Origin: a bacterium
Lineage (GTDB): Bacteria; Verrucomicrobiota; Verrucomicrobiia; Limisphaerales; J093
Assembly: GCA_021784265.1 (NCBI GenBank)
Contig: JAJXTA010000230.1
Location: forward strand, 1-5,672
Direction: 5' to 3'
DNA: 5,672 nucleotides
A model generated the notes under the pieces. It searched no databases and was not told the origin of the DNA. It saw nothing but the letters and a program-made list of their open reading frames with translations. This document shows, piece after piece, positions 1 to 5,072 of the stretch (position 1 is the first letter of the stretch; each line of letters opens with the position of its first letter). A program made the position numbers and the translations under genes.

Positions 1-257
1 AGGTCGAACGCCAAGTTGGCCACCACCGCCGCCAGGGTCAGGCCCGGCCAACTCCGGGGATCGCTCCGGAGCAGCACCGAGGCGAAGAGGCCGCTGGGCA
101 ACCAAAAGCCGACAAACGGCAGTGGCTTTAGGGAGAGTTGCGCCCCGAGGATGGCGCTGCCCAAGTAGGCGGCGCCGAACGCCAAGGCCCGCGGCCAAGC
201 GGAGCCTAGGTGGGCGGCTGGCGGCGTGGGCGGGGGGGAACCGGCAGTGTGCGCCAC
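1..257 (-). CDS. Membrane protein N-terminus, MASE1-like sensory domain (partial, runs off left edge)
   Basis: The reverse strand reads open from a GTG at 257-255 to the window edge (85 codons plus two bases), with an in-frame TGA at 311-309 upstream. After a Pro/Ala-rich leader (residues 1-22) there is a hydrophobic segment at about 24-43, a second at about 48-63 containing FWLPSGLFASVLL, and a third beginning at WPGLTLAAVVANLAF (70-84). The sequence W-x-P-S-G-x-x-x-A-x-x-L-L followed by a charged turn and WPG resembles MASE1, an integral-membrane sensory domain found at the N-terminus of histidine kinases and diguanylate cyclases. The output domain lies outside the window, so the effector is unknown. 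No Shine-Dalgarno sequence is visible before the GTG; an in-frame TTG at residue 25 is an alternative but would trim the first membrane segment. The gene is transcribed divergently from the beta-helix gene. The reading frame is fairly sure from its hydrophobic pattern; the family name is a resemblance only. Confidence 0.62.
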   Translation of the reverse strand, partial: MAHTAGSPPPTPPAAHLGSAWPRALAFGAAYLGSAILGAQLSLKPLPFVGFWLPSGLFASVLLRSDPRSWPGLTLAAVVANLAFD

Positions 258-353
258 GGACGGGGGTTCTTGTTCGGGGTTATCAAAAGACCACGCCGCG
301 GAACTGGCTCAAGTTCCGTGCGGCGGTGCTCAAGGCCGGCCTGAGCAGTCGGG

Positions 354-442
354 GTCAGTTTGTCTAAGATGCATCCAATGCGGGACGCTTTGTGCGGCCA
401 TACTGTGGGCGAAGCCGGCTTCCTTGGCGAGAGGAAACTGAC
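354..442. repeat. Inverted repeat GTCAGTTT / AAACTGAC
   Basis: GTCAGTTT at 354-361 is perfectly complementary to AAACTGAC at 435-442, separated by 73 nt. Allowing a two-base TA bulge at 443-444, the pairing extends by GGG (351-353) with CCC (445-447). It could close a long RNA stem or be a split regulator site. An 8-bp match over this distance can also arise by chance, so function is unproven. Confidence 0.35.
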
Positions 443-448
443 TACCCC

Positions 449-482
449 GCCAGCCAGGCCAGCCAGGAGCTGCCGAGCTGCC
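449..482. repeat. Two adjacent short tandem duplications
   Basis: The 9-mer GCCAGCCAG is present twice head to tail at 449-457 and 458-466. It is followed directly by the 8-mer GAGCTGCC twice head to tail at 467-474 and 475-482. The copies are exact, which suggests recent slippage or a maintained structure. The block lies just upstream of the candidate promoter of the beta-helix gene. Confidence 0.75.
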
Positions 483-500
483 GTGGGCTGGGCGCTTTTT
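459..500 (+). terminator. Hairpin followed by T-run (terminator-like)
   Basis: CCAGCC (459-464) can pair with GGCTGG (486-491), enclosing a second small hairpin AGCT-GCCG-AGCT (468-479). Four bases later comes TTTTT (496-500). The arrangement resembles a weak intrinsic terminator or attenuator on the plus strand. No plus-strand gene was recognised upstream for it to terminate, and the stem is short with an internal loop, so this is a tentative call. It could insulate the downstream promoter or be a by-product of the tandem duplications. Confidence 0.25.
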
Positions 501-502
501 CG

Positions 503-530
503 TTGTCCCGCTGCGGCCCCGGGTTAGTAT
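503..530 (+). promoter_or_regulatory. Candidate sigma-70-type promoter for the beta-helix gene
   Basis: TTGTCC at 503-508 (4 of 6 to TTGACA) and TAGTAT at 525-530 (4 of 6 to TATAAT) are separated by 16 bp. Transcription would start near 537, giving a very short leader to the ATG at 549. The motif is moderate and the consensus in this organism is unknown, so it is a prediction only. Confidence 0.3.
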
Positions 531-532
531 CC

Positions 533-538
533 GGGGAG
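533..538 (+). promoter_or_regulatory. Ribosome binding site for the beta-helix gene
   Basis: GGGGAG lies 10 nt before the ATG at 549 and 7 nt before an in-frame TTG at 546. It supports initiation at this position rather than at the internal Met codons near 762 and 774. If the start site proposed near 537 is right, the motif would be mostly lost from the mRNA, so one of the two predictions may be off by a few bases. Confidence 0.4.
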
Positions 539-548
539 TTCGACCTTG

Positions 549-1973
549 ATGCATCTTGAACCGCAGAGTTCCGTTGCGACTCGGCCTTCGCGTCGGACGC
601 TTCGCCGGGGGTGGCCGGTGCTCCGACCGGGCCGCCCCCGAACGTTCGGCGTGATCCTGGCCGCAGTGTGCGGCTGGGCGGGGCCGGTCGGCACTCTGGC
701 TTGGCCGGGCGGTTCACCGGACGTCGCCCTGCCCGCCGAGGATGAGCAGCTCCCCCACGCGATGCATGGCCCCATGCAAGAGCACCCACGGGTGACGGTG
801 GGCCGGGAGGGCGCCGACGTCCTTGGCGGCGATAATCGCGCCCTGCAGGCGGCAGTGGATTACATCGCCGGTCTGGGGGGCGGGGTCGTGGAGATCGGGC
901 CGGGGGAGTACGCGATGCGTGATTCGTTGCACCTCCGCTCTTTTGTGACCGTGCGGGGCACGCCGGGCAAAACCATTCTGCGCAAAGCGCCGGGCGTGGT
1001 GTCGCCCCTGGCGGTGGACGGCGACTATGGCGAGGAGCAGATCACGGTGGTCAATGCCGCGGGGTTTGCCGTGGGGGACGGGGTCGCGGTTTGGGACAAC
1101 GGCGCGGGCGGGTTTCACACCACCGTGGCGCGGATCACGGGGCGAACGGGGAACACCTTTTCGTTGGACACACCCCTGAACGCGGACTGCACACTACGCG
1201 GCCAGGCGCAAGCCGCGACGGTGTTTCCCGTGGTCAGCGGCTACCACCTCCAGGGGGCCCGCGTCGAGAACCTCATCATTGACGGGAGCAAGGAGCAAAA
1301 CGTGGCCTTGAACGGGTGTCGGGGTGGCGGGATCTTCCTCTATCGGGCCTTCGGGACGGTGATCAAGGACTGCGTGGTCCGCCGGTATCACGGGGACGGG
1401 ATCAGCTTCCAACAGTCCAACGATGTCTTGGTGGAAGGGTGCGTGAGCGAGGAGAACACCGGGCTGGGTTTTCATCCGGGCAGCGGCTCGCAGCGGCCGG
1501 TGGTTCGGCAGTGCGTGGCGCGCGGCAACGGTGAGGACGGCCTGTATCTCTGCTGGCGGGTGCGGCATGGCCTGTTCGAGAAGAACCTGTTGGAGAACAA
1601 CGGGCGCTACGGCATCTCCATCGGGCACAAGGATACCGATAACCTCCTTCAGGAGAATGAAATCCGCTCCAACCGCGCCGACGGGGTCATGTTCCGAGAC
1701 GAACCCGCGCCCTTGGCCGGCCACCGGAATCGACTCGAACACAACGTCATCGAAGACAACGGCAACCAAGCCGATGCCGCCGGCATCCGGGTCCGCGGCG
1801 CGACCAGGGATTTGGTGTTTCGCGACAATATCATTCGCGACACCCGCCCGGCGTCCGCGCAGAAGCAGCGGGTGGGCATTCGGATCGACGCCGATGCCGG
1901 GGAGGTGACGTTGGTTGGCAACACCATCCAGGCGCAGACCCAGATCGAGGATCAGCGCCACGCCCACCCATGA
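549..1973 (+). CDS. Exported right-handed parallel beta-helix protein (pectate-lyase-like fold)
   Basis: The 474-residue product begins with a long Arg-rich leader (R12, R15-R16, R19-R20, R27, R30-R31) and a hydrophobic segment at about 33-52, which reads as a signal peptide or signal anchor. A mature part follows from about residue 55. Residues about 95-140 (DNRALQAAVDYIAGLGGGVV, then GEYAM and a valine-rich strand) match the opening of the pectate-lyase-3-type superfamily. From about 240 to 462 there are roughly eight beta-helix coils of 22-25 residues, with a recurring pattern such as KNLLENNGRYGISI, ENEIRSNRADGVMF and DNIIRD. Such folds occur in polysaccharide lyases, glycosidases, C5-epimerases and binding proteins. 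No catalytic set could be assigned from the sequence, so the reaction is unknown, though an acidic-polysaccharide substrate is plausible. The protein ends right after the last coil with no sorting anchor or carbohydrate module. ATG 549 was chosen because of the GGGGAG at 533-538; TTG 546 is one codon upstream. The stop overlaps the next start. Confidence 0.85.
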   Translation: MHLEPQSSVATRPSRRTLRRGWPVLRPGRPRTFGVILAAVCGWAGPVGTLAWPGGSPDVALPAEDEQLPHAMHGPMQEHPRVTVGREGADVLGGDNRALQAAVDYIAGLGGGVVEIGPGEYAMRDSLHLRSFVTVRGTPGKTILRKAPGVVSPLAVDGDYGEEQITVVNAAGFAVGDGVAVWDNGAGGFHTTVARITGRTGNTFSLDTPLNADCTLRGQAQAATVFPVVSGYHLQGARVENLIIDGSKEQNVALNGCRGGGIFLYRAFGTVIKDCVVRRYHGDGISFQQSNDVLVEGCVSEENTGLGFHPGSGSQRPVVRQCVARGNGEDGLYLCWRVRHGLFEKNLLENNGRYGISIGHKDTDNLLQENEIRSNRADGVMFRDEPAPLAGHRNRLEHNVIEDNGNQADAAGIRVRGATRDLVFRDNIIRDTRPASAQKQRVGIRIDADAGEVTLVGNTIQAQTQIEDQRHAHP

Positions 1974-3265
1974 GACGGCAGGAGCAACCACGCGCCGGGC
2001 GCCCGCCAACGCAAGCCGATCTGGCGGGGAGGGCCGCCGGTTTGCGGGCCGAAGTGCAGCGCGTGGTGGCGGGCATTCCGGTGCTCGACATCCATACCCA
2101 CCTCTATGATCCGGCGCTGGGCGCCTTGCTGCTTTGGGGCATCGATGAGCTGCTGGTCTATCACTACCTGGTGGCCGAGACGTTCCGGCACGGGTGCGGC
2201 CGGGTGGGGAGCGAGTTTTGGCGCCTGAGCAAAACGGCCCAGGCGGACTTGGTGTGGCGGACGTTGTTTCAGGAGAACTCGCCCCTCTCGGAGGCGTGTC
2301 GCGGCGTCCTCACCACGCTCCACCGCCTGGGACTGGACGCGCACCAGCGGGATCTGCCGGCCTTGCGCCGCTGGTTTGCCGGCTGGAAGGTCGAAGCTTA
2401 CGTGGACCGCTGCCTGGAACTGGCGGGCGTGCGCGGAGTAGTGATGACCAACTCGCCCTTCGACGAGCTGGAAGGCCCCGCGTGGCTGCGCGGGTGGAGG
2501 CGCGATTCTCGGTTTCAAGCGGCGCTCCGCATCGATCCGCTGTTGTTGAATTGGCCGGTGGCGGCGCGGCAGTTGGCCGAGTGGGGCTATCGCGTCCGTG
2601 CCGACCTGGGCGCGACGACCCGCGGCGAGGTGCGCCGTTTCCTGGCCGACTGGAGCCGCCGCCTCCAGGCGCGCTACCTCATGGTCTCGCTGCCGCCGGA
2701 CTTCCAGTATCCGGCCCGCGCGGCCTCGGCCCGGCTCATCGAGCAAGTGGTGTTGCCGCACTGCCAGGAATCTGGCCTCCCGTTTGCCTTGATGCTCGGG
2801 GTCCGCCGGGCCGTGAATCCGGCCCTGCAGTTGGCGGGAGACGGCGTGGGGTCGAGCGACCTGGCGGCCCTGGCCAACCTGTGCGCGGCCCACGCGGGGA
2901 ATAAGTTCCTGGTCACCGTCTTGGCGCGCGAGAATCAGCACGAGCTCTGTGTGCTGGCCCGCAAGTTCCCGAACCTGCACATTTTCGGCTGCTGGTGGTT
3001 CACCAACGTGCCGGTGCTCGTCGAAGAGATTACGCGGTTGCGGGTGGAGCTGCTTGGGCTGAGCTTCACCGCCCAACACTCCGATGCGCGGGTGCTGGAC
3101 CAGGTCATCTACAAGTGGGACCACGCGCGCGCCGTGGTGGCCCAGGTGCTGGCCGACGAGTATGTCCGCCTCGCCGCCACCGGGTGGACGCCGGCGCCCC
3201 GGGACATCGAGCGCGACGCCCAGCAGGTGTTCGGCGGGGCGTTCGAGCGGTTCTGCCGGGGGTAG
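1970..3265 (+). CDS. Uronate isomerase-like amidohydrolase-superfamily protein
   Basis: The 431-residue product resembles the glucuronate/uronate isomerase branch of the amidohydrolase superfamily, cytoplasmic enzymes that interconvert D-glucuronate or D-galacturonate with the corresponding ketouronate. Visible signatures are DIHTHL at 40-45 (metal-binding H42 and H44), YHYL at 64-67 (H65, Y66), RIDP at 187-190 (R187), RENQHELC at 320-327 and HSDAR at 370-374 (D372, R374). From memory, the catalytic residues of Bacillus halodurans Bh0493 are H26, H28, H49, Y50, R170, D355 and R357; the set here sits at a constant offset of 16-17, which supports an intact active site. Length is close to that enzyme and shorter than E. 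coli UxaC (about 470). Residues 1-30 form a basic, polar extension before the barrel. The start ATG overlaps the preceding stop as ATGA, so translation is probably coupled. No signal peptide is seen. The actual substrate is not proven; related planctomycete and verrucomicrobial proteins are annotated only by similarity. Confidence 0.85.
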   Translation: MRRQEQPRAGRPPTQADLAGRAAGLRAEVQRVVAGIPVLDIHTHLYDPALGALLLWGIDELLVYHYLVAETFRHGCGRVGSEFWRLSKTAQADLVWRTLFQENSPLSEACRGVLTTLHRLGLDAHQRDLPALRRWFAGWKVEAYVDRCLELAGVRGVVMTNSPFDELEGPAWLRGWRRDSRFQAALRIDPLLLNWPVAARQLAEWGYRVRADLGATTRGEVRRFLADWSRRLQARYLMVSLPPDFQYPARAASARLIEQVVLPHCQESGLPFALMLGVRRAVNPALQLAGDGVGSSDLAALANLCAAHAGNKFLVTVLARENQHELCVLARKFPNLHIFGCWWFTNVPVLVEEITRLRVELLGLSFTAQHSDARVLDQVIYKWDHARAVVAQVLADEYVRLAATGWTPAPRDIERDAQQVFGGAFERFCRG

Positions 3266-3307
3266 GGCGGCGCGCCGGTTCCGCCGGCCGCCCTGCCTCC
3301 GGGCGGT
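3265..3307 (+). repeat. Competing GC-rich inverted repeats after the isomerase gene
   Basis: GGGCGGC (3265-3271), starting on the last base of the isomerase stop codon, can pair with GCCGCCC (3287-3293). The same right arm can instead pair with GGGCGG (3301-3306) across a 7-nt loop, with a further G-T wobble at 3287/3307. There is no T-run, so this is not a standard intrinsic terminator. It could stabilise the 3' end of the upstream transcript. In DNA this rich in GC such pairings are partly expected. Confidence 0.3.
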
Positions 3308-3361
3308 TCGGGTTCCTGACCGCGGCGTGTGAAGCAAGCTGAGTCCAAGCCCCTCTCTCCG

Positions 3362-4114
3362 ATGAAGCCCGTAGCGCGGCTGGATCAGGCCCTCGTCGAA
3401 CGCGGCCTGTGCGCGAGTCGGGAAAAGGCCCAACGGGCGATCCTGGCGGGTCAGGTGCGAGTGAATGGGCAGCGGGCCGACAAGGCGAGCGCGCGGGTCA
3501 GGCCCGCGGATGACCTGCGCCTTGTGGCCTCGGAGCGCTATGTCAGCCGCGGTGGCCTCAAGTTGGAGCATGGCGTGCGTGAGTTTCACCTGGACCTGCG
3601 CGGGCTGGTCGCCCTGGACGTGGGGGCTTCGACCGGTGGGTTCACCGACTGCCTGCTCGCCCATGGCGCCCAGCGCGTGTACGCGGTGGATGTCGGGCGG
3701 GGTCAACTGGCGTGGCGGCTGCGGCAGGACCCGCGGGTGGTGGTGATGGAGGGCGTGAACGCCCGGCACCTGCGTCCGGAGAGTTTTCCCGCCTGCTTCG
3801 CCCCGGTCGATGTGGCGGTGATCGATTGCTCGTTCATCTCGCTGCGCCTAGTGTTGCCACCGGTGGTTGCGCTGGTTCGGATTTCCGGTAAGATCGTCGC
3901 GTTGATCAAACCCCAGTTCGAGGCGGGCAAGGCCGAAGCCGACCGCGGGGCTGGGGTCATCAGCGACCCGGCGGTGCATCGGCGGGTGCTGGAGGAGATC
4001 GGCGCCTTTGTGCGCGCCCAACCGGCGTGCCGCTGGCTGGGCGTGGTGGAGTCGCCGATCCGCGGGCCGGCCGGGAATCTTGAGTTTTTAGCATGCATTG
4101 AAAAGACTAGCTGA
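3362..4114 (+). CDS. tlyA: TlyA-family rRNA 2'-O-methyltransferase
   Basis: The 250-residue product has an N-terminal S4 RNA-binding domain (RLDQALVERG at 6-15, AGQVRVNG at 29-36) and an FtsJ/RrmJ-like SAM-dependent methyltransferase domain. The SAM site is LDVGASTGGF at 85-94, followed by an acidic VDVG strand at 109-112. The K-D-K-E set expected of this fold is present: K67 in SRGGLKL, D155 in IDCSFISL, K183 in IKPQFEAGK and E241 in GNLEFLA. The mycobacterial enzyme methylates cytidines of 23S and, in one subtype, 16S rRNA, which gives capreomycin sensitivity; which subtype this is cannot be told here. ATG 3362 is preferred because the S4 domain then starts at once, as in the family. An in-frame GTG at 3329 would add 11 polar residues. 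Neither start has a Shine-Dalgarno sequence. The 3' end overlaps nadK by 17 nt if that gene starts at TTG 4098. Confidence 0.93.
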   Translation: MKPVARLDQALVERGLCASREKAQRAILAGQVRVNGQRADKASARVRPADDLRLVASERYVSRGGLKLEHGVREFHLDLRGLVALDVGASTGGFTDCLLAHGAQRVYAVDVGRGQLAWRLRQDPRVVVMEGVNARHLRPESFPACFAPVDVAVIDCSFISLRLVLPPVVALVRISGKIVALIKPQFEAGKAEADRGAGVISDPAVHRRVLEEIGAFVRAQPACRWLGVVESPIRGPAGNLEFLACIEKTS

Positions 4115-4988
4115 GAAAATCCAACGGGTGGGGGTGGTGGCCAACCCGGCGAAGCCCGCCGGCCGCCAGGTCATTCGCCGTGCGGTGCGGCTGATTCTCG
4201 GCGCGGGACGCGAGGTGCGCACCGAGCCGCTGACGGCCAAGCTGGTGGGATTGGGCGGGGCGTTGGCGGACTGCGGCAGCGTCCCTGCCTTGGCCGCGGA
4301 ATCGGACCTGCTGTTGGTGTTTGGCGGGGACGGCACCATTCTGGGGGTGGCGCGCGAGATTGCCGGCACGCAGACCCCGCTGCTGGGGATCAACCTGGGG
4401 ACGCTGGGTTTCCTCACGGCGACCACCGCGCGGCGTCTGCCCCAGACGTTGGAGCAGCTCTGGGCCGGCCGCTGCGAGCTGGAGGAGCGTCCGCTGATCG
4501 CGGCGACCCTGCCGCACCGCCAGCCGGCCTTCCGCGAAGTGGCGCTGAACGACTTCGTGATCAGTCGCGGGACGGTGCCGCGGCTGATCGAGTTGGAGGT
4601 GCGGGTGGACGGGGAGTTGTTGACCAGTTACCGCGGTGACGGCCTGATCGTCAGTTCGCCGACCGGCTCGACCGCCTACTCGCTCGCGGCGGGCGGGGCG
4701 GTGGTGAGTCCCCAGGCGGAAGTGTTCGCGCTCACCCCGATCTGTGCCCATACCCTTTCCAGCCGCTCGGTCATCGTGAGCCTCCATTCGACCATCGAAG
4801 TGCGCCTGCGGAGCGAGCGGGTGGAGACCTTCTTGGCGGGGGATGGTCAGATGAGCGTGCGTCTGGAGGCGGGGGAGGTGGTGACGCTCACGCGGAGCGC
4901 CTGCACCTGCCACTTGGTGCGCCTGGCCGGGGCTTCGTTCTTCGATACCCTGCGCCAGAAGCTCAACTGGAGCGGTTCAACCTTGTGA
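4098..4988 (+). CDS. nadK: NAD kinase
   Basis: The enzyme phosphorylates NAD to NADP in the cytoplasm and supplies the NADP pool. The 296-residue product is of normal length for a bacterial NAD kinase. It shows an N-terminal Rossmann-like strand RVGVVANPAK (10-19), the family hallmark GGDGT at 76-80, LGINLGTLGFL at 96-106, a nucleotide-binding ND pair at 151-152 where many family members have NE, the Gly/Ser/Thr-rich block DGLIVSSPTGSTAYSLAAGG at 181-200, and GDGQ at 248-251. The start is uncertain: TTG 4098 overlaps tlyA and gives a nine-residue lead before the first strand, while GTG 4128 would begin almost at the strand. Neither has a convincing ribosome binding site, so translation probably depends on coupling to tlyA. 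tlyA followed by an NAD kinase gene is also seen in Mycobacterium tuberculosis (Rv1694-Rv1695), which supports both assignments. Confidence 0.95.
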   Translation: MKRLAEKIQRVGVVANPAKPAGRQVIRRAVRLILGAGREVRTEPLTAKLVGLGGALADCGSVPALAAESDLLLVFGGDGTILGVAREIAGTQTPLLGINLGTLGFLTATTARRLPQTLEQLWAGRCELEERPLIAATLPHRQPAFREVALNDFVISRGTVPRLIELEVRVDGELLTSYRGDGLIVSSPTGSTAYSLAAGGAVVSPQAEVFALTPICAHTLSSRSVIVSLHSTIEVRLRSERVETFLAGDGQMSVRLEAGEVVTLTRSACTCHLVRLAGASFFDTLRQKLNWSGSTL

Positions 4989-5072
4989 GTCGGGCGCGGC
5001 CAACCGTGGTGTGGGCTGGGGCGGGAGTCGGCCGTCCGCGGCCTTGAGCCGCCCGGCCGCCCGGGAGCAGGC
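4989..5072. other. GC-rich gap before the LacI-type gene
   Basis: This 84-bp gap contains CGGCCG twice (5029-5034 and 5054-5059) and a perfect 5-bp inverted repeat GCGGC-CTTGA-GCCGC (5038-5052). No T-run follows, and no clear promoter hexamers or typical LacI operator with a central CG were recognised. It may hold the regulator's own promoter, since a good ribosome binding site appears at its end. Confidence 0.35.
5063..5067 (+). promoter_or_regulatory. Ribosome binding site for the LacI-type gene
   Basis: GGGAG stands 5 nt before the ATG at 5073. It is the best-placed Shine-Dalgarno sequence in the window; tlyA and nadK lack one. It fixes the start and suggests that the regulator is translated independently of nadK. 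Confidence 0.6.

Larger units (their letters stand above)
258..548. other. Divergent intergenic region with several short repeats
   Basis: About 290 bp separate the minus-strand membrane gene from the beta-helix gene. Open frames here look like GC-driven noise, with no family resemblance. It contains an 8-bp inverted repeat (354-361/435-442), a perfect palindrome GATGCATC at 368-375 that recurs at 548-555, two adjacent tandem duplications (449-466 and 467-482), a T-run at 496-500 and a candidate promoter (503-530). It most likely holds promoters for both flanking genes. I recognised no known riboswitch or RNA family. Confidence 0.6.

Noticed and set aside
122..441. Small plus-strand open frames at the left end
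   Set aside because: They overlap the hydrophobic minus-strand frame or the repeat-bearing intergenic region, are Arg/Gly-rich and have no ribosome binding site or family resemblance.
663..677. Possible lipobox (LAAVCG) in the beta-helix leader
   Set aside because: The residue before Cys is Val and the -3 position is Ala, which does not fit a lipoprotein signal; the Cys is also inside, not at the end of, the hydrophobic core.
1194..2009. Open frame of about 271 codons on the minus strand
   Set aside because: Antisense to the beta-helix coils, with no recognisable domain; a shadow of GC-rich coding.
1952..3769. Very long open frame of about 605 codons on the minus strand
   Set aside because: It lies antisense to the isomerase and tlyA genes, both of which have clear family motifs. 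Its composition (rich in Arg, Gln, His, Pro) is what GC-rich codon bias produces on the opposite strand.
4107..4913. Open frame of about 268 codons on the minus strand
   Set aside because: Antisense to nadK, whose hallmark motifs are intact; the His/Arg/Gln-rich translation looks like a shadow.
5029..5059. GC-rich inverted repeats before the LacI-type gene as a terminator or operator
   Set aside because: The stem is only 5 bp with no T-run, and the palindromes are simple CGGCCG units expected in GC-rich DNA; no LacI-type operator was recognised.
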